From the NCBI RefSeq assembly GCF_902686445.1, contig NC_062217.1, forward strand, positions 86,051,758 through 86,115,757: DNA of 64,000 nt, written 5' to 3'. Positions within the stretch are counted from its first letter, which is position 1; the number at the start of each line of letters is the position of its first letter. The notes beneath the pieces are model-generated. The model ran no database searches. It worked only from the letters and a program-made list of their open reading frames with translations, and was not told where the DNA came from. Source of the DNA: Sciurus carolinensis. Lineage: Eukaryota; Chordata; Mammalia; Rodentia; Sciuridae. The translations under genes were made by a program, and so were the position numbers. Positions 35,327 through 47,020 of the stretch are shown here, one piece after another.

Positions 35327-35621
35327 GCCACAATTTCTTTATCCATTCATCTGTTGAAGGGCATCTAGGTTGGTTCCATAGTTTAGTTATTGTGAATTGA
35401 TCTGCTATAAAAACTGATGTGGTTGTGTCACTGTAGTATGCTGATTTTAAGTCCTTTGAATATAGACCAAGAAGTGGGATAACTGGGTCAAATGGTGGTT
35501 CCTTTCCAGGTGTTCTGAGGAATCTCCACACTGCTTTCCAGAGTGGTTGCATCAATTTGCAACCCCACCAGCAATGTATGAGTCTACCTTTTTCCTCACA
35601 TCCTTGCCAACATTTATTGTT

Positions 35622-35725
35622 ATTTGGTTTTTTTTTTTTTTGTTTTTTGCGGTACTGGGGATCAAACTCAGGGCCTTGTGCTTGCAAGGAAAGCACTCTA
35701 CCAGCTGAGCTATCTCCCCAGCCCT
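35622..35725 (-). mobile_element. ID SINE in the older L1, antisense
   Basis: A T-run precedes GCGGTACTGGGGATCAAACT, and the element ends CTATCTCCCCAGCCC. The L1 sequence continues on both sides. It belongs to the same young subtype as the copies at 5472 and 49008. Confidence 0.9.
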
Positions 35726-35768
35726 GTATTCTTGATAATTGCCATTCCAACTAGAGTGAAATGGAATC

Positions 35769-36153
35769 TGTAAGAAATCCCACAAAAACCACGCCAGACA
35801 CGGGAAATCACATAAGAGGGTTTATTAAGAAAACAGAGTGTCTCCCTGCAGGGTAAGAGAGAAAATGAGAGGAAAAGAGAAAGGATGTACACAAGAAAGA
35901 GTGTGAAAGTGAGGAGGAGAGAGAAAGCAAGTGAGTAGGAGAGAGAAAAGCAAGAGATAAGATGGCGGGGAAGCTATCCTTAAGCAGTTTAATTCCACTG
36001 GACTAACAGGGGACCAATAACGGAGAAGGATACTTGCAAGCTGACTGATGAACCAATAACTAGTTAGGATGTTCACAGACTGACAGTAGTTGGGAGGCGG
36101 GGAAATGGCTGCAACGGAAAGCGCGGGGGAGCAGCTTTATACATTGCATTACA
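35769..36153 (-). mobile_element. Solo LTR of an endogenous retrovirus, 385 bp, with 5-bp duplication
   Basis: The sequence runs TGTAAGAA ... CATTACA with inverted TGTAA/TTACA ends and is flanked by GAATC at 35764-35768 and 36154-36158, inside antisense L1. Read on the minus strand it has a pyrimidine-rich middle, two inverted CCAAT-type boxes and an AATAAA signal (complement at 35821-35826) about 50 bp before its 3' end, giving U3-R-U5 order on the minus strand. No internal viral genes remain, so it arose by LTR-LTR recombination. Family not assigned. Confidence 0.88.
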
Positions 36154-36610
36154 GAATCTCTGTGTAGTTTTGATTTGCATTTCTCTAATTGCTATAGATG
36201 ATGAATATTTTTTCATATGTTTGTTGATCAATTGTATTTCTTCTGTGAAGTGTCTGTTCAGGTCCTTAGCCCATTTATTCATTGCGTTATTTTTTTTTAT
36301 GTTAAGTTTTTTGAGTTCTTTATATATTCTGGAGATTGGTGCTGTATCTGAGGTGCATGTGGTAAAGATTTTTCTCCCATTCTGTAGGCTCTCTCTTCAT
36401 GTTATTGATTGTTTCCTTTGCTGAGAAGAAGCTTTTTATTTTGATCCATCCCATTTATTGATTCCTGATTTTACTTCTTGCACTTTAGGAGTCTTATTAA
36501 GGAAGTCTGTTCCTAAGCTGACATGGTGGAGATTTGGGTCTACTTTTTCTTCTGTTAGGTATAGGGTCTCTGTTCTAGTGCCTAAGTCCTTGATCCACTT
36601 TGAGTTGTGC

Positions 36611-36672
36611 TAACTACCACCATCACCTTCAATACCATCACCACCATCACCATCACAATCAACACTGTTACC
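36611..36672. repeat. Impure (ACC/ATC)n trinucleotide repeat
   Basis: Repeated ACCATC/CATCAC units directly follow the truncated 5' end of the older L1. Confidence 0.85.
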
Positions 36673-36809
36673 CTAACCATACCTTTGCCATCATGTATTC
36701 TTCAATAGTTAGTGAGGTTGTGCTGTCCTCATTTCTGCGGGTAGTGTGGAATAGTATTGGCTTCCTGCTTTCAAGGAATTTTTGTTCTAAATGTGGGAGG
36801 TAATAAAAT

Positions 36810-36897
36810 AATGTATATATATATAACTAATATATATATTTATATATTAGTATTTAGTATATATATAGTATATATATAACTAAATATATAAACAAGT
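36810..36897. repeat. AT-rich low-complexity tract with hairpin potential
   Basis: It consists of alternating TA runs. A perfect 11-bp inverted repeat with a 4-base loop lies at 36826-36851 (ACTAATATATA / TATATATTAGT). Confidence 0.9.
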
Positions 36898-36954
36898 GAA
36901 ATACTGGAAAGTGATAGGTGCTGATCAGAGAGCGAAATTGAGTGGATTTCATGG

Positions 36955-37429
36955 TGTTGTGGTTTGGGTTAGGAATGTCCCCCCAGGATTATGTGTTGAA
37001 GACTTGGTCTCCAGTGCAGCTATATTCAGAGGTGGGGCTTTTGGGAAGTGATTGGATTACAAGGGCTCTGACCTCATCAGTGGATTAACCCATTGAGGGA
37101 TTTATAACTGCAGGAACTATTGGGAGGTGGTGGAAACTCTAGAAGTGGAACCAGTTTGGAGGAAGTGGGTCTGTAGGTGTGTTTTGGGGAATTCTGTCTT
37201 GTCCCTGTTCCCTTCCTCTCTCCCTCTGCTTCCTGGCTGCCGTGTGATAAGCAGTTTTCCTCCAGCACAGCCTTCTGCCATGATGTTCCGCCTCACCTCA
37301 GGCCCCATGAAATGGAGTCAGGTAACCAAGGACTGAAACCTCTGAAACCATGAGCCAAAGTAAATCTTTCCTCCTCTAAGTTGTTTTCTCAGGTGTTTTG
37401 ACTCATTGACAAAAAGCTGACTAACACCA
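36955..37429 (+). mobile_element. MaLR-type solo LTR
   Basis: It starts TGTTGTGGTTTGGGTTAGGA and ends AAAGCTGACTAACACCA, with GAGCCAAAGTAAATCTTTCC near the poly(A) region, the usual MaLR 3' LTR layout. No internal genes. Confidence 0.8.
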
Positions 37430-37743
37430 TTGGGAAGACCTCTTTGGATATGAACAATAAGGAGAATCCAGCCCTGTGCCACTCTGAGAAAGCACCTTGA
37501 GGGCAGATATTACAGCTAAAGCCCAAACTGGGAAGGGACAATCTCAGCAGGTACAGGAGCAGCCAAAGGCAGCATGAGTATGGAGAGAACCAATGAAGGG
37601 AAAGTTAGAAAGGAAGGTGGGGCTAGCTCATCTGGGTTTTCTTATATTCTCCTTCATTTTAGAATTTAATTTAAGTGCAAAGGGAAGTCCTGCAAATGGT
37701 AAGTGAATTGAATTTTGAAAAGATCACAGTCTGTTATGTGGAG

Positions 37744-37915
37744 TCAGACATTAGCAAAGGTTTCCTGTAAAGGCCCTGCTAGTAAACATTTCAGGCTTTT
37801 TGGGTTATACTGTGTCTCTGGTGATGCAACAACCCAAGGCTCCCTGGTAGCCTGAGAGCAGCCACAGGTAATATTGTGAATGAACGTGGCCATGTTCCAG
37901 TAAAACTTGCTTTTG
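37744..37915 (+). mobile_element. hAT-type DNA transposon remnant
   Basis: TTTCCTGTAAAGGCCCTGCT, AACATTTCAGGCTTTTTGGG and CATGTTCCAGTAAAACTTGC follow a frequent mammalian non-autonomous hAT consensus. The exact family is not named. Confidence 0.55.
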
Positions 37916-39227
37916 GACAATGAAATTTGAAGTGCATATAATTTCTGGACATCACAAAATCTCCTTTTGATTTTTTTTCTCTCCTCATCATTTAAATGTA
38001 AAGCCCATTCTTGGCTCACAAGATTTGCAAAGTCAGGCAGCAAGTGGAATGGACTCAAGGGAGGTGGGGGGTCCAGAAGGAGGTCAGAGGTGCACAGTGG
38101 TCCAGGTCAGGTGCTGGTAGAGCAGAGCAAGGATCCAGAGGTGACACACATGGAGTTAGAGACAGCAGAAGATGTTGATGATTCCTAGGTGGGTGTGAGG
38201 AAGGGGAGTGAAATACCTCCTAGAGCCTTTGTCATCCACATTGAAGGTCAGACCAGACCTGTGTGCTGCCACTGTGCAGCATGTGGAGCTGGTAAAGATT
38301 TAAACAACTCTCTTGAACTTTATGATAACAAGAGCTTCCGGCCTGCAGGAGTCAGACCACCAGGGACATGCTGGGGCTGGTCATGGTTGAGGAGAATGAC
38401 ACTTAGTTCAGGCATGTCCTACTCTCTCATCACACACCTGTGAACTCTGATGAGAGAACATAGTTCAACCAGTTCCCTCTGAGGGAGCAGAGAGATGGTC
38501 CCCTTCCAAAGAATGGGAAATAGGCTGGTGCCAAAGATACACAAGATCTTGTGCTCCATGGAAAGGACTGAAGATAAATATTACCCAGCTCCCAGTGACT
38601 GGGCTGCTCTGAGAAGCAACAGAACACAGCATTTGGAGCTTGGGCTCCAAATCGGAGATGAACTCCGATTCTGGGGTGGCCCTTGCCAGCCAGTGGCCCT
38701 GGACAAGTTAGCCAACCACTCTGGGCCTCATTTCCTGTGATCTTGGTACCTTATGGTGCTAGAGTGACAGAATGACAGTGTCTTTGCTACAATATCTGGG
38801 CTCATGACCTACTAAATAGCAATTGTGGATAGTGAATTAACCACAGAGCCACAGAGGTGGGAGACACCCTGGGAGGTATGGGGCTCCCCACCTTGGCGGA
38901 TGCTGGCAGAGGCGCTCACTGCATGCACCTTCTTGTACAGGCAGGGTTTCCTCTGGGGAGCATGTGTGGACACTTCGTGTGCCTCAGGATTCAGTAAAGG
39001 ATGCCAAAGAGTGAACAAGACTCCAAGTAAGGGCACCATGCAGTCTCTGCCCACTGATGAAGTGATATAACCTGTGAAATTACTGTTATTTAATAAATTC
39101 TGACATTGAGGTAAGACAACCCTGTTTGGTCTATGTTAATGACATAGCTTGCTCAGAACAGCTGACACTAGACAAAAGGAATATAAAGGAAGAGGAATTC
39201 TAATTGTGACGTTCATCTAATAGCTTA
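37916..39227. other. Mostly unassigned sequence with a MIR
   Basis: Apart from a MIR-like piece at 38630-38755 (CTTGGGCTCCAAATCG, CTGGACAAGTTAGCCAACCA, CTCTGGGCCTCATTTCC), nothing recognisable was found. Confidence 0.55.
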
Positions 39228-39420
39228 GTTGAACTAAGAACCACAGACTGGGTGACCTAATCAGCATTTATGTCTCATAGTTCTTGGGGCTGGAAGTCAG
39301 TTTTCTGCAGTTAAATTTAATGAAGTTAGCAAGCCACACCTTTGCTTTCAGGCAAATGGAGAATTTTTACACCCCCTTAAACACTATCTGCCCAAGTGGC
39401 TCTGCACAGGTAGGACTCTC
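39228..39420 (-). mobile_element. Possible MLT1-like LTR fragment, antisense
   Basis: GAACCACAGACTGGGTGACC ... TTATGTCTCATAGTTCTTGG resembles the complement of an MLT1 LTR 3' end. It is weakly conserved. Confidence 0.4.
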
Positions 39421-41201
39421 AGTGTCCCGAGGACACCTGGCTCTCTGCCTGAAAGTCCTTCCTGTCCTTCAAAGGACACCAGAAGAGGGACCAAGGAAGG
39501 CGGTGGAGGGGAAGAAAGCCAGGGCTCTTTTAACCGGGCATTCATCAATTTCACAGTGGTGATCCTTTGTGTTCTTCCTCTATGAAAAGATTATCCCCTC
39601 TGAAGGGAGGCTGAGGTGAGCCTTCTTCTGTTTCCTTCACTTTGTCTTTGGCATTTCTACCACTTTTAGGCCTTGAGGCCCAAGTTTTTTGAGTCACTAC
39701 CCACCTCCTCTCCCAACCCCACCGCACACTGACTTGGAGTCACTTTTCCAACTAGAATTCCAGCTCCATCTGCCCCTCAGTGCCCTCTGGCCCTGCAGCT
39801 TCTACAGAAGAACCCTGGGAGTTGGGGATGTGGGGCGTTCCAGTCAGTCAGGCCCCTGGGATACTGGGGCTTCTGCCCAGGCCCTTCTTTTTTGCCTATG
39901 AGGATCTAAAATGACTCTTTTTCCTTGGTTGGAAAAATTACCCTTCAATTTTGTGCCCTTGATTGAACCATGCTCTTTTCAGGGTTGTTTTGTTGTTGAT
40001 TGTTTATTTGTTTGGGTTTTCATTTGAATAATTCCCCAAATAACAAATAATTCTACTCTCTCTTACATTTCAGGAGTTGACTGTAGCAAAATTATATTAT
40101 ATCAAAATTTGTTTCCTTTCACTCTATTCTCTTGTGAGGATTAATATTAAAGAAGTCTCATGAAGAGGGAATCGTGGATAGAAAAGGTTTCTCTGTTGCA
40201 CTTCGCTTTTTTCTGTAAAGGCTAGATTACTTGCTCAAATTGTGAAAGTAGAAATCCAAGGCTATCAGGTGAGGTCCACAACCCTTTCTTGGAGGCTGCC
40301 TTCCATTCGAGATGGCTTGAGCATGAGGAGGCTGCTGATACCAGGACCTCTGGGTGTTCCCTGCCTGTCTGCTGAGTGGATGTATTGGATGCAAATAAAG
40401 GCAGAGAAGGGAATGCTTTCCTGGTTTTAACATGTCCAAGCCTTTCCAAAGCTTCCAGGCATCACCTCCTCCTGGAAGCCCACCAAATACTTTGAAATTC
40501 TGCTAGAACTTACATGCTTCATGTCTTTTTCTTGCCCAGAAACCATGGTACTCATCAACTTCCCCAGGTGACTGCAAATTGAGGGTGGTGACAGTGTCTG
40601 TTTCATCTTCTTATTCCACCATAGAATCTAGCACAAAGTAGGTTCTCAGTACATACTTGTTAAATAAACCAATGACTGGGTCCCATTACTGCTTCTGGCC
40701 ACTTCTAGTAATGACTGTCTAGGTAATTTGGAAGAAGCCTCTACTAAGGACAGATTAGAAAGATGAATATATAAAATTGTTAAAGACATAGAAGAGTTGA
40801 AACAAGAATGAGGAAATATTGGACTATGAGTTGAAGAAAACCAGAAAGGACATACCATTTAATAACAAAACTCCCAAACCACTGGGCTATGCCAAAACAA
40901 CTTGGGAGTGGGTCTCACTGCCCAAAGATGGAAGGATATCAGCATACATAAGAAAAATAATTGCAATGTATTAAAAGGATGATGAATGGGTCAACATTCC
41001 TGAATTTATAATGATAGTGATAAATTTCAAAACCTCATTGGTTATCTTTAGAACAGTTACAGACAAACTCATTATTCTGAAACCTGGCAAATAAGGGAAA
41101 AAGTTTAAATAGTTTGCCTGCTTTTCTTACATGAGGTATACCTCAGGGTAACCAAAAGTTAAGGAGGGTATGTTTTCTCTATGTGTTCAAGATAATAAAT
41201 T
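39421..41201. other. Mostly unassigned intergenic sequence
   Basis: A MIR/L2-type 3' end is plausible at 40590-40675 (TCTAGCACAAAGTAGGTTCT, TTGTTAAATAAAC). The rest is unrecognised. Confidence 0.5.
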
Positions 41202-41212
41202 AAGAATGATGG

Positions 41213-41331
41213 GCAGGAGCCTGGGGGTGTAACTCAGTAGTGGAGCACATGCTTAGCATGGGCAAGGACCTGAATCCAATCCCCAGCACCAAAAACAAAT
41301 AAGTAAGTAAAACAAATCAAAATAAAATAAA
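41213..41331 (+). mobile_element. ID SINE with 11-bp target-site duplication
   Basis: The ID body starts GCAGGAGCCTGGGGGTGTAA and has a long AAATAAGTAAGT-type tail. AAGAATGATGG is repeated at 41202-41212 and 41332-41342. Confidence 0.92.
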
Positions 41332-41563
41332 AAGAATGATGGAATTATAAAAATATCATTTTACCAAAATAATCCTAATACACATATAGATGTAAGCAAT
41401 AATGAGGAGGGGCTCACTAGCATCACAGCCCCCGCAAACCAATCAGTTCAGATTTTGTAGTCATTAAAAAGTTAAGACAATATTATGAAGAATTTGTAAT
41501 ATGATAACTAACTAGAACACTTGGGGAAAAACAGTTTCCTAAAGCAGTATTTTATTGAAATTT

Positions 41564-41566
<3 letters not shown>

Positions 41567-41598
<32 letters not shown>
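41567..41598. repeat. (CA)n microsatellite
   Basis: About 16 uninterrupted AC units within the ancient L1. Confidence 0.97.
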
Positions 41599-41599
<1 letters not shown>

Positions 41600-41948
41600 A
41601 GAATGGTTCTCTTAAAGATTAAACTGATTCAGTCATCAAAAATTTTCCCAAATGAGAAACACCAGGTCTAGATGACTTTTTTGGGGGAATCATATCAACA
41701 TTCAAGAAAAGATTAATTTTAATCTTATATAAACTATTCTGGTGAAATTTTATAAAGTTAGATAACATTCATACCAAAATCTGATAAAAACAGTATGAGA
41801 AAATAAAGTTTTCTGCCAATCCCAGCACAAAAATATCAGTAAACCAAAGCAGTGCTACATGAATGGGCTAATTCACCATCATCAAGCTGATTTTATGCCA
41901 CAGATGCAAGATTGGTCACATTAGAAAATCAACATATCTGATTTACCA

Positions 41949-42306
41949 CTGTCTTAGTACATTTTATGTTGCTATAACAAAATGTCAGAGACCAAGTAAG
42001 TTATAAAGATGGAAGTTTATTTGGCCCACTGTTTTGGAGACTGAGAAACCCAAAAGCTTGATGCCAGCATCTGGGTCGGGCCTTCCTACACCATCATAAC
42101 ATGGTGGAGGATATCACAGGGAAGAAAGAATAAGCTTACCAGCTTGGGTCTTTCTCTCTCTTTTCTCTAGCTCTGCACTGGGGACTCCACCCTCATGAAC
42201 TTCATCAAAGACCTCATCTCTGAAAGGTCCCACTTCCAAATATCTTTAACACATTAATTTGGGGATTAGGATACAAACACATAAACTTTTCAAAGTATAG
42301 TAACCA
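41949..42306 (-). mobile_element. MaLR-type LTR, antisense
   Basis: TGTCTTAGTACATTTTATGT, GCTATAACAAAATGTCAGAG and AAGTTTATTTGGCCCAC form the complement of a MaLR LTR 3' end. The far end lies near CAAAGTATAGTAACCA. Confidence 0.8.
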
Positions 42307-42650
42307 CCTGATCACTGAAAAGGGGGAAAAATCCTCTTGATTTTTACAGAAAAATGTATTTAATAAAAATCCTTTTTGGCAAACAAGGAGTGGACAAGAA
42401 CTTACATGAAGAGATCCACAAAAATCTGGAGCAAGAATCCTTCCACAGGGCGATGTGTGGGAATTATTTCTTCTTATATATACAGAAACAAGACCACTAC
42501 ATATTCCCAACTAAGACCCTAACAAGTGCAATTTGTTAAGAGGAATAAATAAGAGATATCAGAACTAGACTAGAAAAAGAAAACCTTCATTATTTACAGA
42601 TGCTATGATTCTCTATATAGAAAAATCTTAAGAATTTATAGATACATTTT

Positions 42651-42748
42651 TATTTATTTACTGTCTATATTTTTGCAGCATTGGGAATTAAACATAGGAT
42701 TTTGTGCATGCTAGGCAAATACTCTACCATGAAGTCACATTCCCAGCA
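42651..42748 (-). mobile_element. ID SINE, antisense, with 14-bp target-site duplication
   Basis: A diverged ID body with TTGTGCATGCTAGGCAAATA, ending CCCAGC. TATAGATACATTTT is repeated at 42637-42650 and 42749-42762. Confidence 0.9.
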
Positions 42749-42845
42749 TATAGATACATTTTAAAAATTAATATGAAAGTTTAGTAAGAATGATGGATAT
42801 AAAACCATTAAAAAGAAACCATTTCATATTTATATAGTCATAAAA

Positions 42846-43033
42846 GGACGCCTGTAATCCCAGCAACTCTGGCTGAGGTAGGAGGATGGAGTTTGAAGAC
42901 AACATCAGCAATTTAACAAGGCCTGAAGCAACTTAGCAAGACACTGTCTCAAAATACAATTAAAAAGGGCTGGGAATGTGGTTCAGTGATTAAGTGCCCC
43001 TGGGTTTAAGTCCTGGTACCAAAAAGAAAAACA
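42846..43033 (+). mobile_element. B1-dID SINE
   Basis: A B1 half starting at CGCCTGTAATCCCAGCAACT (its first bases missing) and an ID half (GGGCTGGGAATGTGGTTCAG), with an A-rich tail. Confidence 0.87.
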
Positions 43034-43035
43034 TA

Positions 43036-45465
43036 AAAAAGACAAGAATCAGTGTTGATCTCAATAGATGAAGAAAAGGAATTTGACAAAGTCCAGAACC
43101 CACTCATATTTAAAACACTAGAGAAACTAGGGAAAGAAGGAACTTACCTCAACATTATAAAGGCTATGTATGACAAACCGAAGGCCAACATCATACTGAA
43201 TGTAGAAAAACTAAAACCATTTCCTCTTAAAAACAGGAATAAGACAAGATGACCACTCTTAATCACTCCTATTCAACACAGTCCTTGAAACTCTAGCCAG
43301 AGAAATCAAGAAAGAGAAGGAAATTAAAGGACTACAAATAGAAAAAGAAGAGGTAAATTTGTCTCTGCATGCTGATGACATGATCTTATATTTAGAAAAT
43401 CCCCAAAATTCCATCAGCTTTCTAGAGCTGATAAACAAATTCAGTAAAGTAGAATACAAGATCAACGTACAAAAATCAATTGCTTTCCTATACTCCAATA
43501 ATGAATCTGATGAAAAAGAAATTAGGAAAACTATCCCATTCATAATAACCTCAAAAGAATAAGATAATATACCTTGGAATTAATCTAACAAAGGAGAAAC
43601 TTGCAATGAAAACTATAGAAAACTGAAAAAAGTAATTGAAGATTACCTTTGAAGATGGAATGACTTTCCATGTTCTTGAATAGATAGAGTTAATATTGTC
43701 AATATGGCCATACTACCAAAGGCATTGTACAGATCCAATGCAATCCCCATCAAAATACCAATGACGTTCTTCACAGAACTAGGAAAAGCTGCTCTAACAT
43801 TCATTCAAAACAATGAGAGACCCAAAATAGACAAAGCAACCCTGAGCAAAAAGAGCAATGTTGGGGACATCAAGATACTGGACCTCAAATTATACTTCAG
43901 AGGTATAGTAACATCAACAGCATGGTTCTGGCACCAAGACAGACATAAAGACCATGGAACAGAATAGAAGACACAGATACAAACCCAAACAGATGCAGTC
44001 ATCTGATTCTAGACAAAGGTGCCAAAAACATAGGTTGGAGAAAAGATAGCGTTTTTAAACAAATGATGCTGGGGCAATTGGATATCCACATGTAGAAGAG
44101 TGGAACTTGACCCCTATCTCTCACCCTGCACTAAAGGCAACTCAAAGTGGATCAAAGACCTAAGAATTAGACCAGAAACACTGCAACTGCCAGAAAAAAA
44201 AGTAGGCCCAATATTCCAACCTACTGGCACACACAGCAACTTCCTTAACAAGACTCTTAAAGCTCAAGAAATAGAACCAAAGCTAATAAGTGGGATGGTA
44301 TCGAATTAAAAAACTTTTACACAGCAAAGAAAACAATAAAAAGCATGAAGAAGGAGCCTACAGAATGGAAGATCTTTGCTACCACCTCCTCAGATAGGGC
44401 ATTAGTATCCAGGACATATAAAGAACTCAAAAAAATTAACATCAAAACACCACATAACCTAATTAATAAATGGGCAAAAGAACTAAACAAACGATTCTTA
44501 GGAGAAGAAACATGAATGGTCAACAAACATATGAAAAAATGCTCAATATCTCTAGTAATCAGGGAAATGCAAATCAAAACTACATTGAGATTTCACCTTA
44601 CTCCAGGAAGACTGGCAATTATTAAGAATACAAATAATAATAAATGTTGGTGAAAATGTGTGGGAAAAGGTACACTCATATATTGTTGGTGAGACTGCAA
44701 ATTCATGTAACCAGTTTGGAAAGTAATATGGAGATGCCGCAAAAAAAATAGGAATGGGACCACCATATAACTCAGTTATCCCACTCCTCAGTATATAGCC
44801 AGGATCTAAAATCAGCATACTACAGTGACACAGCTGCATCAATGTTTATAGCAGCTCAATTCACAAATAGCCAAGCCATGGAACTAACCTAGGTTCCATC
44901 AACAGATGAATGGATAAAGAAAATGTAATTATGGCGTTTGCTTGTAAATGGATGGAACTGGAGAACATCTTGCTAAGCCAGACCCAGAAAGTCAAGGAGA
45001 ACATCTTGCTAAGCCATACCTATTTCTCTGATATGCAAAAGTTAGTCCAAAATAAGGAAAAGGAAAAATTAAAAAGAAAGAAAAGGGGAGAATTTCATCA
45101 AAACAGAAGAAAGAGCAGTGGAGTAAAGGAAGGACATCGATGGGGATGGGGGATGCACAGGATAAGAGAACAGTGAAATAAATCTGACCTAACTCCTATG
45201 CATATTTATATTTATAAATATACCACAATGATTCTCACCATTATATGTATTCACGGGCACTAATTTTTAAAAAAACAAAAACTATAAATAAACAGTAAGA
45301 TCAATAGAGTAGAGGAAAGGGAACAGGGGGAGGGAGAAGAGGCAGGAAAAGGGAAGTACCTGGGACTGAATTAGAGCAAATTATAGTCCCTGCTTGTATA
45401 ATTGTGTTAAAGTTAGCCTAATAATTTGTATAACTAAAAAGAACTAATAAAAATAAATAAGAAAG
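43036..45465 (+). mobile_element. Rodent-type L1, 5'-truncated, sense, degenerate ORF2 and 3' UTR
   Basis: It begins inside the RT domain ([16 protein letters not shown]) and runs through the RT active-site block (43368-43379 encodes HADD where L1 normally has FADD or YADD) to the ORF2 C-terminus near 45050. A purine-rich 3' UTR and an A-rich tail near 45460 follow. Frame breaks split ORF2 into at least five pieces (43052-43252, 43359-43562, 43704-43967, 44100-44309, 44910-45176). A 36-bp in-frame duplication lies at 44960-45016. Inactive. Confidence 0.9.
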
Positions 45466-46129
45466 ACTCACGAGCTTAATTATATTAACATTTTCAAATT
45501 CTATCAAAATGTCTCGTAAGAGAGAGTAAAAAGACAAACCCCGAATTGTAAAATATTTACAATTTAAACAACTGACACAAGACTTGTGTTCAGAATTCTA
45601 AAAATAACTTATGAAAATCATCTTACCTAGAGGTGAAGTGCCTCTAGAGCATCAGTGTCCCATTTCTTGACCTGGGTGGTGTTTCATAGGTGTGTTTACC
45701 TTTTAGTTTTTGGTTACACTAAATAAGCTTCAATGTTTTATGGATTTTTCTGTCTGTGTGCTATATTTCACATAAAAATGGAATTACTTTACTACGGAAA
45801 ATTTCAAATGTACACAGAGTAAAAAGATTATCATGATGAGATCCGTGTACACCCTTATTTGACACCTAGCTTGAATGACTCTTGATATTTCTGCATGTTC
45901 TTACTCTTTTCACCTATCTTTTTCTTTCTCGGTCTCACTGAATGGTGCATTTTTCTAAGAGTAAATGGGAGCTCTTTTGAAACCTTGAGTCGTATCTTGT
46001 TATATTTACCATAGAAAGACTTAGCCAACTGAACCCACTTCAAAATTTGGTATTCACAGAGTTCAGAGTTCTGATGCATCCCTTTAGAAGGAAAGTAAGA
46101 CAGACTCAGAAAGTCAACGGTGGAATGTT

Positions 46130-46562
46130 TTCTCTGCTATGCCAAAGCTAGCACAAAACATGGGGGAGGTGTGGGGTGGGGGAAGGAAGAACAGTGGAAT
46201 GAATCTAATTTAACTTTCCTATGTACACATATGAATATACCACAGTGAATCTCACCATTGTGGACAACCATAAGACACTAACCAAAACAAAAACAAACAA
46301 ACAAAAAAACAAAAATAAAAAAATCTTAAAGAGTCTTTAAAAAAAAAAAAAAAACCCAGATCACCCAAACAAACTAAAAGTAAATAGCAGAAAGATCAGT
46401 AGATTAGAGGAAGGGGACCAGGGGAAGGGAGAGGAAAGATAAGGGAAAGTACTGGGGAGTGAATTAGAGCACATTATATTCGGTGTCTGTATAATTACAT
46501 CAAAATGAATCCTGATGTTATGTATAAATAACAAGAAGTAATGAAAAGAAAGGGAAAAAAGA
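46130..46562 (+). mobile_element. L1 3' UTR fragment, second copy, sense
   Basis: It parallels 45140-45465 block by block (GAACAGTGGAATGAATCTAA, CACAGTGAATCTCACCATTG, GATCAGTAGATTAGAGGAAG, GGGAGTGAATTAGAGCACAT). It is an independent, severely 5'-truncated insertion or a duplication. Confidence 0.85.
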
Positions 46563-47020
46563 TGAACTGAAAAAAAGAGAAAGGAAGTATTTATTACAAA
46601 GAAGTACTTATTTATTGGTCTGGGATCTAAAAATGAGTGTCCATGTGTTTTGCTAAGAAAATGATCTGGACAAAGTGAGAAAGTTCACCTTTCACAAAAA
46701 AAGATTACATTTGGTATTAGTTGACTTTTGAAAATTCAACCAATAATTCTTGTACAATTCTAAGAACTGAGAAAACTGTTTCTGACATAACGTAGGAAAA
46801 TATAAGCTGCCTGAACTAGGCATCCTTCCAAGTATTGGGGCCACTGTTGTTATTATGCTTGGAATAATAATAGCAAGCCTTTAGAAGAATGCTTATTCCA
46901 CTCAGATATTTTCTACAGCTGAGTAAACTCCTCCCTGCTGGGTACTTTGGGAAGGTGTTTAACTCTTTCAGGCAGATGGGGCAATATTTCATTCTATTTT
47001 ATAAATAACTGAAGATTCTT
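46563..47020. other. Unassigned sequence
   Basis: AT-rich, no recognisable gene or repeat. Confidence 0.5.

Larger units (their letters stand above)
33044..36607 (-). mobile_element. Older rodent-type L1 3' portion, antisense, broken by three later insertions
   Basis: The 3' UTR and ORF2 end lie at 33044-33482. ORF2 C-terminal sequence resumes at 35327 and, apart from the ID SINE and solo LTR, continues to about 36607, where it is 5'-truncated next to a trinucleotide repeat. Its ORF2 is recognisable (zinc-knuckle-like [18 protein letters not shown] near 35560-35620) but carries several frame breaks. Confidence 0.88.
41430..46110 (+). mobile_element. Ancient L1M element, sense, with several later insertions
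   Basis: ORF2-derived fragments lie at about 41600-41948, 42307-42650 and 42763-42842. The 3' part reappears after the younger L1 at 45480-45790, including a 3' end TTTCTTGACCTGGGTGGTG with CTGTCTGTGTGCTATATTTC. A MaLR LTR, an ID, a B1-dID and a younger L1 interrupt it. Limits are approximate. Confidence 0.65.

Noticed and set aside
35825..36076. Open frame (-) inside the solo LTR
   Set aside because: It lies wholly in LTR sequence, is Ser/Leu/Pro-rich from the pyrimidine tract and matches no retroviral protein.
37127..37336. Small coding exon on + strand
   Set aside because: It falls inside a MaLR LTR and follows the LTR pattern.
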